From contig JABWDB010000001.1 in the NCBI GenBank assembly GCA_019614645.1, forward strand, positions 18,455,501 to 18,519,500: a stretch of DNA of 64,000 nucleotides, in the 5' to 3' direction. Below are positions 36,666-48,002 of the stretch, in pieces. The position numbers and the translations under genes were made by a program. The notes under the pieces are model-generated. The model saw only the letters and a list, made by a program, of their open reading frames with translations, was not told where the DNA came from and ran no database searches. Source of the stretch: Stratiolaelaps scimitus (Eukaryota; Arthropoda; Arachnida; Mesostigmata; Laelapidae). The stretch's first letter is position 1, and the number at the start of each line of letters is the position of its first letter.

Positions 36666-36944
36666 ATGGCTACCGAGTCACGCAGTTATAGAAAATACGT
36701 CAACACGCGGCAACGTTTCTTAGTAACGTTCGTCCTCTGCGTGCTAAGCAATGATAGAAGCTTCGGGCCTCTCCATGACCTTCTTAAAAAGGAAGCTACA
36801 TTTGAGTGGACCCGTAGACACCAACGTGGTTTAGATAAACCGAAGAAGATTTTACAGTTTCTGCCCCCCACCCCCCCTACTTGGCCCTTGTGTTCGCATG
36901 TGCAAAGTTCCATAAATGTATACCTTGTCGTAGACTGTAGATAA
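36666..36944 (+). pseudogene. Ty3/Gypsy-type reverse transcriptase-RNase H junction relic
   Basis: One plus-strand frame holds a short block typical of the end of a Gypsy-class reverse transcriptase and the start of RNase H: YRKYV, then PLHDLLKKEATFEW, then a HQR..L..PKKIL segment and LQFLPPTPPT (roughly 36690-36880). In intact elements the YRK-F/Y motif is followed within a few residues by the A-PL--LLKK motif; here about 24 residues separate them, and catalytic YxDD, protease and integrase are not found. No LTRs are recognised. This is a decayed, non-functional fragment of an old endogenous retroelement. The family assignment rests on motif recall, not a search. Confidence 0.5.
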
Positions 36945-37373
36945 CGACTGACCGACAACAGAATTCTCCTCATTATATTTCGGAGCAATAACGTATACCA
37001 GTTTACGCTGCGTCGAGGCCACAACGTCGGGGAACTGTTCGTTTACGTCACATCTTTGATTTAACTTTAACATGAAATACATAAGAACTGTTGGTCTTGG
37101 ACAGACAGATGTTCTTTACAGGCTTATCTCACAATAACGTTAGACACTAATAACAAAGTCCTTGTTAGTTGTATTGTATAGGGTAGGTAAGGACGAGCTT
37201 TGTGCATAAGATGATATCTAGAGTTCCCTGCCAATTTTAACCACATGAGACCACATTCGACTCGAGGAGAGGGAATAGTACAAATAGCGATGCACAGTGA
37301 AGATGATAAAAAAATGATAAAAACACGATCCACCATATCTTTTTCTATTTAACAGAAGACAGAAAAACTCATA

Positions 37374-37441
37374 TAGGCCACGATGACATGTTGGCTGAGA
37401 GTCAGCCCGAAAAAGTTTAGTTTAGGCCACGATGACATGTT
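37374..37441 (+). repeat. two copies of a 19-bp direct repeat
   Basis: TAGGCCACGATGACATGTT occurs at 37374-37392 and 37423-37441, 49 bases apart. The first copy overlaps a 19-base match to the sequence at 23747. Confidence 0.65.
37388..37413. repeat. dispersed repeat shared with 23747-23773
   Basis: ATGTTGGCTGAGAGTCAGC (37388-37406) followed by CCGAAAA is nearly identical to the stretch beginning at 23747, where two extra bases precede CCGAAAA. The unit contains its own GCTGA/TCAGC dyad. It may be a fragment of an unrecognised mobile element. Confidence 0.5.
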
Positions 37442-38556
37442 TGCCTCACAGCGGTCCTTTCGTGAATTCCGAGGAACTCACAATATAGACTATGGCGGGA
37501 ATTACGAAAGAGTCACCCTGGAATTAATAGCATGGAGCGTATCGCGTTCTCGACTCGATACTACAGATATCACTCTAGGAAGCCACAAAGGGTCCTCAAA
37601 AGATTGCTACCCATTCAGCCACCGGCTCAAGGCACAATAAACCTTTGATCGTGTACAGTTGAATTTCGCTGGTCCATTGGATGGCATGATGATCTCGTTT
37701 CAATGATGCATGTCCTAATCAATAAACTATACTACAAGACACAGAGTTTACTTGATTTGCAAACTCATACACGAGGGTCACTGATAACAACACACTGGAT
37801 ACCTCTTCGGCACTCCAACAATTTTGCATTTCAATGGAACGACACACGTACGAACACCACTATCTCAGCCACATAGGGACTTACTGAAAGGTTTGACTTT
37901 TGACAGGTCCGAGGTACCATATACGACACTGGGATCTTCACTTAACGCCCATGAAGCAACGAGTTTAATGTTACAAAAGTACCGCTCTATCTCCTAACGA
38001 ACAAGGTTGGACGCCTGTAAAAAAATGTTGAAAGAGAAGCAATTACATTTGCTACTAAACAAGAACTTCAAGGAGCCAGAGGTAACTGAGGCAATGAGTA
38101 TACGAAGTGCATACAACTCAGTCATCATCATCACTCAATGATCATCAGTGCATACAACCCGATGATCAAGTTCTCGTGAGACGATAAGAAGTACCGATGA
38201 AATCGACATGGGCGCTTGGACCGATATATTATTCGTCGTGTGAGGGAAAACTATATACCAAACGCGGGTCGAAAGCCTCCTCTGTGAACGTCACCACATG
38301 TAAATCCGCTGAGATAGTGATCAATTTTCTACGGCTCTTATCAGCGAGGTAAACAGACAACACTTCCTAGCCAAACAAAAAACCCACATGTTCCGGAGCA
38401 GCGTTCGTTTCGACACACACAAGCACTGCATCGTGCCGTAGGTGATCAACGTCCACCTGCTCCATCGATGACAAGTAACTCGTTGGAACATAGAAATCAA
38501 GTCGTATACATGACAATTAACACAAAGAAAAAGGAATGACATATCTTTGATAATTA

Positions 38557-38627
38557 GTTCACTACCTGTGTGGGTAAGGTTCAATTCATACCCACACAGG
38601 TTCACCACCTGTGTGGGTATGAGTTGA
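38557..38627. repeat. composite direct and inverted repeat built on ACCTGTGTGGGTA
   Basis: The 13-mer ACCTGTGTGGGTA occurs at 38564-38576, inverted at 38589-38601, and again at 38607-38619. The first and third copies share GTTCAC(T/C)ACCTGTGTGGGTA with a period of 43 bases. The second and third form a hairpin with 20-bp arms (38581-38600 and 38608-38627, one mismatch, 7-base loop). No coding signal overlaps it. Confidence 0.75.
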
Positions 38628-38759
38628 TGTCAAAGTTCTGAAGAAACTATATTCGCCCATAAATACACAGAAAGAACTAATAACGAAAACCCCGTGTGTC
38701 TTTAATCAATTGTCCACTATCGTACTGACATTCAAAATCTCTACCTCGCTTCTGGCCCC

Positions 38760-39157
38760 ATGTCTGGTGCGAGAAAACCGAAATTTTCAACAAAATCTAC
38801 TATTTTCAAACTGGAGCACAAACACTCAATGGTGTGTCTTGGGCTGACGTCCTCCCTGGTAACCAGCGCGGCTGTTGGAGCCGTTTTCAAGACGCTCCTA
38901 TGTCTAGCACAGGTAGGCTCCCTCCTTTCACTATACTACTAGATATTACAGTATACAAATTGCTTCCGGACACCTGCTCGAAACAGGTCTCGCCGTCCTA
39001 ACAGCACAGCGGGGAGTTGGTGCGGGCACTTTCAAGTGCGGTTAGCCCAGTGAAACTAGCCCAGACTCGAGAACAGGCAGCGGAGTCAGTGGCAGCTACA
39101 GCAGCTGCAGCCTCAATAGTAGCCGCCGCAAACGCAAAGGCAGCAACCGTTCTTTAA
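38760..39157 (+). CDS. candidate small two-exon gene (38760-38912, 39005-39157)
   Basis: An ATG at 38760 opens 51 codons to a CACAG|GTAGGC donor. A 92-base putative intron ends in CCTAACAG at 39004. In the same phase the next exon runs 50 codons to TAA at 39155-39157, so each exon is 153 bases and the product would be 101 residues. The first exon has a hydrophobic segment (MVCLGLTSSLVTSAAVGAVF). The second is alanine-rich and helical (LAQTREQAAESVATAAAAS). The model fits splice rules, but the acceptor has a weak pyrimidine tract. No family recognised. Confidence 0.22.
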
Positions 39158-39279
39158 AGTCGCCGCGTGGCGAAGCATTCAACAGACAGATAGCACCCAT
39201 AGATGTTACTGTTTCGCCTAGGTTACTGGTAAGGTTAGCGTTAGACGATCGTAGGGGTTAGCGAGCGAGCGAGCGCGGT

Positions 39280-39477
39280 ATGCCAAAGAGAACATCTAAT
39301 GCTTCTACTCCGTCCCTCGATGTTGTTGGTTTCGCTTCGCCGTTTCAGAACTGCGCCTGCTTCTTTTATGGGGAGGAATATTTTAAGGGTCAACAACGGG
39401 TCAGACCCATTGCCGCTGCAACGAATGACAAATATCGCCCCGCGACAGGCCAGGCTAATATTCATCCATCCACGTGA
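39280..39477 (+). CDS. ATG-started ORF, unknown product
   Basis: A 65-residue frame (MPKRTSNASTPSLDVVGF..) with mixed composition, ending in TGA. It follows the two-exon candidate by 122 bases on the same strand. It is short enough to be chance. Confidence 0.18.
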   Translation: MPKRTSNASTPSLDVVGFASPFQNCACFFYGEEYFKGQQRVRPIAAATNDKYRPATGQANIHPST

Positions 39478-39479
39478 CA

Positions 39480-42400
39480 TATGGCTTATACAATATGCTA
39501 GTGGGCAACGTGTTACGGCACTTTCGGATTATTCCTACACACAGATGGTTGGGGATAGATAAGTATCATAGATATATACAAGATAACAGAAGTAAGTCGA
39601 GGGACTAGTCAACAAGCCCGGCCTCGGCGCGCGGATCTTGGCCAGAGACGTTTCTCATGCAACTTATTTTCTGCATCTACCAGTCATCTAACGATAGGAA
39701 TCCATCTGCCTCTCCAATAAACAAAAAACAGATAACCCATTGAAGTTAAATGACATCAGATAAAACATGCTATAATACATGCGTAATCTTCGATCTAGCG
39801 GCGGGAAAGGGGCTTGGTTAACTTTTCGGCCAAGAGTCGGCAGATGAAACTAATGAATCACTCTGGCATTGCAATGTAACAAATCACTTCGTAGTCGCTT
39901 CGTAGAACGTGGAAGTGAGCCACTTGGCGTATCACGCTACGAGTTCACCATTCGAAAGTATCTTGTATCTGTATTTCGTGACATCAGCGTGCATGGCGGG
40001 GCTACCTTGCCAAACGAAGCCTCTCTCTTTCCTAGAAAACAATTGGCGATCTACACATATATTCTATTTGTTGGGAAACCGACTACTCTTTTCTATTCCC
40101 CGTTATGTCCACCGATGTGACAGCCCTTGACAGCCCAATCTGATAATGTGAAACTCTCAGCCAGCACAACACAAGGTCAGTGCCTTCGAAAAAACTAATC
40201 TATAGAAAAAGCATACTAATGGTTAATTGCGGATATCCACATTCACATGACATTCTATATATCAAAAACCATAAAGACGTCAAAGTACGACGGCTAAACA
40301 TAAATAAATTAATAGGATCCTTTCTCGTCAATAGAGACACTGTTCCCAAGTGGACTCCTTCAACAATGGTTACAAGTATACTAGTTACTATCACGGAGCT
40401 ACGAATAAGCTGCTTGCTATCAATGAAAAGTTACAGATGAGAAAAATTCTTCAAAAGCGCGGGTCGGCCATTGATTTTCCACGCGGGAGATTTCCCCGCA
40501 CGCCAGGGCAGGGTTTCGCTGTACCAGTTCAACGTGATGTTCCTTTAACGGTACGTCGCTCAATCCTACGGCCATGCCTGTTATCTGCACTGAGCTTATC
40601 TGCTCCGTGAACCCTAGCCAATACTGACCTACACCTGAATTCAGTTGTTACTAGGATCAAGCCATATAGATGATGTCCGTTCGAAGGTAGAGACAATGTT
40701 GAGTAGTTCTACCAGATCAACTACGCCTAACAACGCTTTCAGCGAACTTAAGTAGCTTTAAGTTTCGGAACTTTCCCGTCATCTAATCCCTGTTGCGTAA
40801 TTTCCTTTATCAATACGTAGACATGGAACGTGGATGGACCTAAAAGCGGCAGACTTCTAACACTTAGGACTGAAACTTTCAAGACTTCGTCTTCATCGTT
40901 CGAATGCCTGATGATTCGAAATTATGCCGTCCCCAGCAAGTATCTCATTGATGTAACATGTGCTCCTTTTTCTCAGCTGATCTCACATACCATGCCTCGG
41001 TACCGCTGTATAGCACTGGTTCACTTCTTCTTATAACACTTCTTCTTACATTACATTGCTGGACCTTCAATATCATCCTCGCCACCGTCACCACCCACTG
41101 ACCCGGACGTTGGTTGTCTTCAAAATCAACGTGGCCCCAACGGTGTGTCAATTCTTAAACACAAAAATCGATCAATGCGGCCTAGGATTACCCTCGAGTC
41201 GGCCCCAAGCAGCTGACAGGCTGGTAGATCCCCGTCCCTGCCGTTGACCGATGGCCAACAAGAAGTGACTTGCGTCACCTCTCTCTCTCTCTCATTACCC
41301 ACTCCACTGTTGTTGCTGGTAGGTGGTTTGTGACAGACCGTAACAGGACCACTAACCATGTCCCGCCTGCCTGCCTGCACGCCGCTCATCTACCGAGCAA
41401 CGCTCTTTAACCAGCGGCACTGCCCCTTTTATTTGTGTCTTCGTCGCCTTCATAATCTTGGTCGGCAAACGTAACACGCACACGGACACCGCACTGAGAT
41501 AGGCTGACCCGACAGAGGCCTAACGACAACCAAAACCAGCGGCGGGAATTGAGAGATTGTAGAAAGGATACGACGAGGACGACCTCCTGCCTCGCTGCCT
41601 AACCGATGCTTAAGAGATAGATATCCCACGTTGCTTGCTAGCCCGCATTCGAATAGCGAATCACTACCGGGAGCGCCACCGGAGACGATGGCAATAATGA
41701 ACGTGACGGTGACAGACGGGTTCACTGTGCCAGCTCGAAGTGGTGGTGTCGCCGTTATCGGGACGGCGGTATTGAAGAGGAAAGAACAAAGAACAAATTA
41801 ATAGATTATGCTGACGATGTGGTGCTGATGAAGAAGAAGAATCATCATCACCTTCAAAATCACCTTCGAAAGCACTGCGTCTATCTCGCTCTTTCCGTCC
41901 ATAGGGGTACATTCAACAGCTATTGGGCTGGCCACCCGTCGTCCGTCCATCAATCATTGCGGGTTGAATCGCAGTTGCGCTTATTGGCAAACACAGCCGT
42001 GGGCGAAGGAGCCGCACGCGCAGGTAGAACGCGAGAGTAGCAGGAAGAATCAAGCAAATCGTTGTCACTATGTACATATACCTATACAATAAAGAAAGGT
42101 TAACCACCGCTGACCGGTGATGCTAAAACGTCGCAGATCATTATTGCGGCAGATTGATCGGCAGCCGACGGCTTGGCTCGTCGTCGCCACCTGTATGTGT
42201 GAGGGGGTGCCTGTTTCGCTGCGAGAGTCTCGTGGCGAGGTAATACAAATCAATTTTTGGTTATGGGCGTTGAATGGCGTTGAATGGTATCGTGAGGGTA
42301 AACTTTCTTAGGACGCACCATGGTCTCGGGCGGAGGGAGAGAAGGTGCGATTCAGATTATTAAGTTAATTAAAAGCGCTTAATAGGCGCTTTTAAAGGCA

Positions 42401-43650
42401 ACTTCGTCTTGAAAAAATGTATATTTTATAGAGTGTATTAAAATGTATTGTACAATTATGCTCATATAAATATATATAAATTAATGCCATATACCATTAC
42501 CATATGGTATTGTCGCTATCCGGGAATATTCGTTGGAGATCATCTCAAAATATGCGTGATGCTTCGCCGGCGTGCGCTACGTGTGTATCTGTCCATATAT
42601 TTATCAAGGGATCGACGAATATCTATGGCGGCGGTGGTGGAGACACGGGTATACGAGCAGTTGAGCTTGACTTAAGTCCGACTTTGTGAAGAGACATTGA
42701 AGCTGCAGCATAAAAAGGACGATTTGTCAATAAACAAATGTCACTGCCCTTATTGTCGATTTGCGTACACAATGAAGTAGATAGGTTCATTTCATGTTTT
42801 GGAAAAAAACACCGGTTTGTATGATTAATATTGGGGACATGGTCAGGTGAGAAGTTCGACTGGGAACATCTGAAAATAAGGTTGAGAATGAAGCACAGGT
42901 GGCTTCAACGTGATCCTGTAGTAATACCTAACAGTTTAGAGCCGAGGCCCGTCCCATGTGAGGAACAGATGAGAAAAACGGACAAAGAGACAGCTTCTCA
43001 ATTTTTGAATGAGGTTTTTTCAATTCGTTGCATATACACCAAAGCACACCTGGCAGGATCATGCATTCGTTCGAACAAACATCAGACCATGGCTATTGGA
43101 GCACCACGGAAAATTCAAATTCACTTGTTCTAAATGGCCCATTCTGCATACGTTGACGTGGGTCAACCAACCGCCATTGTCTCCAGTTGGGTGGTCGCTT
43201 TGTTCAGGAGCCGCTTGTTAACGGGTTGACAAGGCTGCGGTCTCTCGGCACAAATGACCTTGGTTGAATTATGTGCAATTCACGTGGCGAGCCACGACTC
43301 TGGGACGTTTTTCACGATGTCTGCTTTAATTATACCATTTGGCTAGCTTACGTCGTCGAGCGGCAGCATCGTAGCCTAATGTATTCTATAAACGCGACTC
43401 CCCAGTTGCATGTAACATGTCAAATCCTCACACTACATACTGTTAAATATCTAATCGCTCTCTCTCTCCTCTCTCGTACTTCGTATCCCACTAGGTACAC
43501 CAAGTTGTCGCGAACTTCCATCGACAACTACTCGGGTACTAGCCATAGTTACCTTATCGGCCTCACCTGAAGGTTGACCCAAACTAGAAGTCGGTCGGCT
43601 GTTCACACTAAGCAACGTCGATGTCAAACATCTATATACACTCTAGCATA
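39480..43650. other. mixed stretch without a supported gene
   Basis: 39.5-41.0 kb and 42.3-43.6 kb are AT-rich. 41.0-42.3 kb is GC-richer, with a (CT)n run at 41280-41293. A minus-strand ATG frame there (41664-41912) begins MYPYGRKERDRRSAFEGDFE and then DDDSSSSS (from a GAA/TCA repeat), with donor-like GAAG|GTGATT inside. A plus-strand 86-codon frame at 40350-40610 and one at 42831-43133 are unsupported. The hairpin at 42369 also lies here. Confidence 0.25.
42369..42395. repeat. 10-bp hairpin
   Basis: TTAAAAGCGC, loop TTAATAG, GCGCTTTTAA. Perfect arms, noncoding. Confidence 0.5.
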
Positions 43651-43742
43651 TCAACAATGTTCATGAATTCAACAGCGACGGATTTCCTCCATCACTGGGC
43701 AGGTGACAGCCGCTCGAAGGCCTCCGTTGTAATCGTATAGTG

Positions 43743-43961
43743 TCAGTGGTTTGTGACACCGGGTCCCCCTCCACACGTGAGCTGCATCCATCGTCCAAGC
43801 AGCCGATCGATGACGAACTCAGTTGCGGAATACCAATCACTTGGCCCGCCGCACGCTCCCAAAAGGAGGGCATCGGCGTAGCCGTACCGTGACGTAGCAA
43901 TGCACTTGCTATTTAGTGTGCCCTCGTCGCCTTTCTTCTCCCTTTCTTCGTGGGTCACCAT
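43743..43961 (-). CDS. ATG-started ORF, unknown product
   Basis: An ATG at 43961-43959 opens 72 codons beginning MVTHEEREKKGDEGTLNSKC. A second minus-strand frame (43661-43900) is open over much of the same DNA with equally plausible composition, so at most one can be real. No domain or splice support. Confidence 0.15.
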   Translation of the reverse strand: MVTHEEREKKGDEGTLNSKCIATSRYGYADALLLGACGGPSDWYSATEFVIDRLLGRWMQLTCGGGPGVTNH

Positions 43962-43967
43962 GATCAC

Positions 43968-45698
43968 GAGCTGACGCAGTTTTTCGTCACGACAAGCATC
44001 AGCAAACTGTAGCTACGCCCCCTTGTCTTACCAGTTGTTCAGCATATTCATTCGCCAATCATCGACCCTACCCGTGTCCTTCCCACTATTGTGTTTAGCT
44101 ACACACAGCAGCTTTCTGCAACATCACTACTACTTCCTAGAATACACGTTATCAGGTTCTGACGAGCCAAGGCCCCCTCTGCACGATCTCGACATTCTAT
44201 GCTCATGCGAGTTTCGACCCTGCACTCATTCTGTACAAAACAGTCGTATCTGCCAATCTTCGGGTATGGAGATGCAAACAAGACAGGCAACGTTGAGCTT
44301 GGGATTGGGCACGGGAGCTTTTGTGCACGATGGAGTCCGGGCAGATGAGCGCATGTGTTTGTGTGAGCTTTATTGCATCCTATCGTTAACTGGCTGCTAA
44401 TTCTACTCTGGTCCTACGGTTTGATTTCGCGGGGTTGTCCCGATCGATGGCCAAGTCTCGTCTTGGATTCCCCCGTTGTCGTTGGACGTGGAGAAGTGCG
44501 CGCGAATTGGGCGGAGTTCGCAGCTGCTACATATGTAGGCGTGACGGCGTACTTTACTGCTGTACGCGTGTGATATTAGGACAATGGTTGCCACTAGAGT
44601 GAGTCGTTGCTTTGCATTTGGTCCTAGTCTCGTACCTAGAACTCTAGCAGTTCTTGAGTCCACCTACAAGAAAATGGTCGTTGTGGATGGCTCTACAAAT
44701 CGTTCTCTTTCGATTATCTTCGAGTCGGCCTAATTCTACCGTTAGCCGAATCCTGCTCGGCCGTCGAAATAGCCCGGAGAACACAAACATATACCCCACG
44801 AATATCGAGGTCAAGAGGTCTTCGGACATGTTGGTAAGCAACAACGTCCAAATTTCAATCAAGTAGTAGTAGTAGTAATCATAATCACCACGATGGCGAT
44901 GTATATATATATATATATATATAGTAATCGTACGAGATGTCGCCGAGATTTATTCCGACGTCAAAGAGCCTGCGGCCTTCGTAACGTATTATTTTCTATC
45001 ATGGTTTCCAAGACTGCTTCATGTGCTTGTACACCCCCAGCAATAATAAACATCCATGCGACGGACCACTGATCAAACAATCTCGTTTCATCCATCGCAT
45101 TTCGTCCTGATCTGTAATCGTTTGGTTGCCAGCCTAACCCAAACTGCCAGGTTGTCAACGAAGGAACAGAAGAGGTTGTGTACAGCAACAGTGAGAGAGG
45201 GAGAGAGAACGCGAGAGAGTCGCCTCTAATGGGTCATTAGACCCTCCAATATATATAATTGCCCAATCTATCTTCATAAAATTGTGCATTTATTACTTGA
45301 CATGGACATGTACCTGATCTGGGGGAGCCATTCGCTAAAGCGTATGCGACGCTCGATCCTTATAAAGGTACGAGGTGAGTACCATAGAACACTCGCGCAT
45401 GCTGCTCCAGCTATGACAGTCATTACCAAGCCTCAATACATTTGCTAGCGAGTAAAGTCCGATATGCATACATAGATTTCAAGTAAAATGCACAGTGCGA
45501 GGGTGTTCTGAACGACGACCAGTCTAGCTCGGTTCGAACAGCACTGCTACGCGACGGGTGGCCGCTACCGGGTTCATGGATGTATTAGATATGCTATTCT
45601 TTAAGATACCATACTGAATGAGATGTAAGGCTGGTTCTCATCTGCTGCGAGTGCAGTGAGCCAGTTCGAAATAGGAAAGTTCGAGGCAGGCAGCCTTA
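43968..45698. other. mixed stretch without a supported gene
   Basis: Short frames on both strands at 44023-44400 and 44644-44866. (TAG)n at 44865-44878 and (AT)n at 44901-44924. Nothing is recognised. Confidence 0.3.
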
Positions 45699-45750
45699 CG
45701 ACTTCGAACTCGGGTATTACGCATTCTAGTTGAACCCCTTAGCCGTAGTC
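45699..45750 (-). mobile_element. possible SINE/tRNA-like head
   Basis: On the minus strand ACTACGGCTAAGG is followed about 27 bases later by CGAGTTCGAAGTC. Spacing and box sequences resemble the heads at 5.9 and 48.0 kb, but the T-stem is poor and no tail is seen on the expected side. Confidence 0.3.
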
Positions 45751-46100
45751 ATCAAGAGAACATCGTCGACACAAATGCCGAGAAGTTCTTCTCATTCAAT
45801 TCGAGGGGCAAGGTTACTGAACCCTAAGGACATTCCAAACGAACTTTTCCAGTCTGTTTTCTCAAGACGTATCACAATCTCTGCTACGTTTACAGGCGTA
45901 GGAGTTGCATGCTTGTCGCACGCGACCCCAGTGGGATTAACGAATCGCCTGAGAGCCCCTACACGTCATGAACCCAATATAGGACTCTCGTTCTAGGCTT
46001 CATGAGCATCGACAAGAACACGCTCACGATGGAACGCTGCACACGAATATTGTGAGTACGAACTGGAGATACTTATGAGACCACGCACAGACCTGATGTG

Positions 46101-46343
46101 ATGTCCGCACTTGGGACGTTTTCCCTCGAAAGACAGAAAATGAGGACCGAGGCCGAACGAACAATCGCAATCGAGGCGCATTTGCGGCTCGGCGCAAATG
46201 GGCACAACTTGCCAGCAGAAGCCCAGCGGGAACGAGAGAGGTTCAACACCAAACCGGCGACAACCCACAGGGAACTCTGCGGACATCACCGAAAAAGCAC
46301 ACGGGAAAAATGGACAAGGCGCATACGAGACGTACTCTCTTAG
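46101..46343 (+). CDS. ATG-started ORF, basic helical protein, unknown
   Basis: An ATG opens 80 codons (MSALGTFSLERQKMRTEAER..) rich in Glu, Arg and Lys, with predicted helices and a HREL-C-HH arrangement near residue 60 that might bind metal, though this is weak. Two ATGs occur early (residues 1 and 14). A 122-codon minus-strand frame overlaps but has less protein-like composition. No family is recalled; a mobile-element origin is possible. Confidence 0.25.
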   Translation: MSALGTFSLERQKMRTEAERTIAIEAHLRLGANGHNLPAEAQRERERFNTKPATTHRELCGHHRKSTREKWTRRIRDVLS

Positions 46344-46449
46344 CCGATCCTCGGCTGACATGTCATCGCAAGCCTTGGTACGTTATTACTACATAGTACC
46401 ACCATTGCAACTACCACAAATAGACACAACAATTCAGATCGGCGGATAG

Positions 46450-46776
46450 CTCGTCTCATGTGTATGCACTCTCTTGTCGGCCTTGGCGCTCACCCCCGCG
46501 TCAGCATCGTACGACATCACCGTTGTGAACGGGTGTTGTTTAGAGTCGACAGAAACCTGCGCGAACCAGTCAAGTATTATATTTTTCAACGAGGAAGTAA
46601 CTACACATATGCACAAGTTCCCTGAACTATATTTCTTGTCATGTATCTTTGTATATGCGTATATGAACTGCGACAAATCGACCCACAAAGACATGGACGC
46701 GGGCAGTGCACAAACGAAGAGTAGGTGTACGTTGAATCTCTCGTTTTCGGCATGGGGGCGCGACAATGAGACTTAG
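46450..46776 (+). CDS. open frame with signal-like start, cysteine-containing, unknown
   Basis: After TAG (46447-46449) a 108-codon frame starts LVSCVCTLLSALALTPASAS, resembling a secretion signal with an AxA-like end, followed by a segment with several cysteines (NGCCLES..ETCANQ). There is no ATG at the start, so it would need an upstream exon; the preceding GGATAG is a poor acceptor. A 164-codon minus-strand frame (46601-47095) overlaps its second half and also lacks an ATG. Confidence 0.15.
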   Translation, partial: LVSCVCTLLSALALTPASASYDITVVNGCCLESTETCANQSSIIFFNEEVTTHMHKFPELYFLSCIFVYAYMNCDKSTHKDMDAGSAQTKSRCTLNLSFSAWGRDNET

Positions 46777-46779
46777 GTA

Positions 46780-47618
46780 GAACATCGCTTCTTACGCTCG
46801 ATATCTGGACTACGGAAGATCCTAGCTCTCTATTTTGGTTCGTCAACGAAAATGTCGGTCGGCAAGCCTGCATCGCAATCGTTAAACACCTGGAAGCCAA
46901 GTGACACATGTGACCGATCGTTATCCTTTTCGTTGACTCGAGGCGAGCACACATCTTGTCTCTGAACAAGGTGAGTGTACGCCCATCTCTCTGCCTTGGC
47001 AACAGTGGTGCAAAGCTATGATATAACGGCTGGTAGCGAGTGCTATCCAACAAATGCAGCGGTCCAATATGCTGTACACTGTTATGCTGTTCCAAGCGTC
47101 CTTCCCTTTATTCTCGTATAGAGTTGGTTGCTGCTGCTGCTCGAAGGCGCTCCGTTACAATGAGGCCCACTGAAGCTTCGAGCCGGAGAAGATCGCCTTC
47201 ATCAGAGCCATTTTGGCCGATGAGGGTGTGGCTGCACGCACACCAGGACACTTGTACCGTTAGCCTACAGTTGCCGCCACCGCATCGCTGTTATCTGGCT
47301 TGCGTGTGTGATGGGCTGAGCATATTTAATGCGTCCTGGGTTACTTTTTCGACGACAACGATAGTATGACGTTGGCTGTAGGATGACACCTCCTCAGATT
47401 GATGAGAAAAGACAATCCCTACGCTTACGCAAATCCTTATTATGTTGCTCGTCTGTATTAACGATTTTGGTATGCGTGCTATGTCTAAATGCGCGTGCCT
47501 AATGACAGATACTAATGTGTGCGCTGGCTCTTTGTACAATTAGGTCGGCGCAAACTGTAGTGAAGACCTTATTGATAATGATTGTGCGACTTCAAATATA
47601 AAATAATTCGAGAAATAG
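46780..47618. other. no supported gene
   Basis: A 109-codon plus-strand frame (47040-47369) contains GCTGCTGCT and other repeats and is not called. Confidence 0.3.
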
Positions 47619-47834
47619 TTGGTGACCGGGTGTCAGGCCGAGGCCACCAGGGGTGACGGTATTGTCTCCCTGCACAGGGAAGGGAACGCGCTAAAGGAGA
47701 AAGAATCCTGCGCCCTTCTCCCCGGTGGCGCAGATCCGCCTGTAGTAGATCCCTTCGAGGAAGTTAGCTATGAATTCGGCTACAAAAATATCGTTTCGTT
47801 CCTGTCTCCCAGCTCATCAACTGATCTCAGTTGA
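47619..47834 (+). CDS. candidate terminal exon, unknown product
   Basis: A 71-codon frame with convincing residue mix (GDGIVSLHREGNALKEKES.., ..VVDPFEEVSYEFGYKNIVSF..) ends in TGA. No ATG is near its start; acceptor-like GTGTCAG ends at about 47637, with a poor pyrimidine tract. It lies 170 bases before the 48.0 kb SINE. No family recognised. Confidence 0.25.
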   Translation: MVTGCQAEATRGDGIVSLHREGNALKEKESCALLPGGADPPVVDPFEEVSYEFGYKNIVSFLSPSSSTDLS

Positions 47835-48002
47835 CTCCACTAGATCGCTGACGGCGGCATCATCTTTGTGTTCGAAATCCGGCGTTATCATAATGTAGCA
47901 TGGTCCTGATCTGCACTGGCTCCGAGAACTGTCTCAGCCGCGGAATCGTGTTGCGGTACTCTGATGTCAACGAGCGCTCCCAAGAGTATATTAGATGCGT
48001 CA

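Larger units (their letters stand above)
36945..38556. other. noncoding stretch with short direct repeats
   Basis: The 19-bp direct repeats at 37374 and 37423, and GTGCATACAAC repeated at about 38108 and 38149. No further retroelement motifs were recognised downstream of the Gypsy relic. Confidence 0.35.

Noticed and set aside
38100..38640. CRISPR array
   Set aside because: The repeats at 38.56-38.63 kb are only three, one inverted, and spacing is irregular; no cas-like genes are present.
44150..44215. Another tRNA-like head (GAGTTTCGACCC)
   Set aside because: No T-stem pairing and no tail; box A match is poor.
46601..47095. 164-codon minus-strand frame
   Set aside because: It begins at TTG without an acceptor and overlaps a plausible plus-strand frame; no domain recognised.
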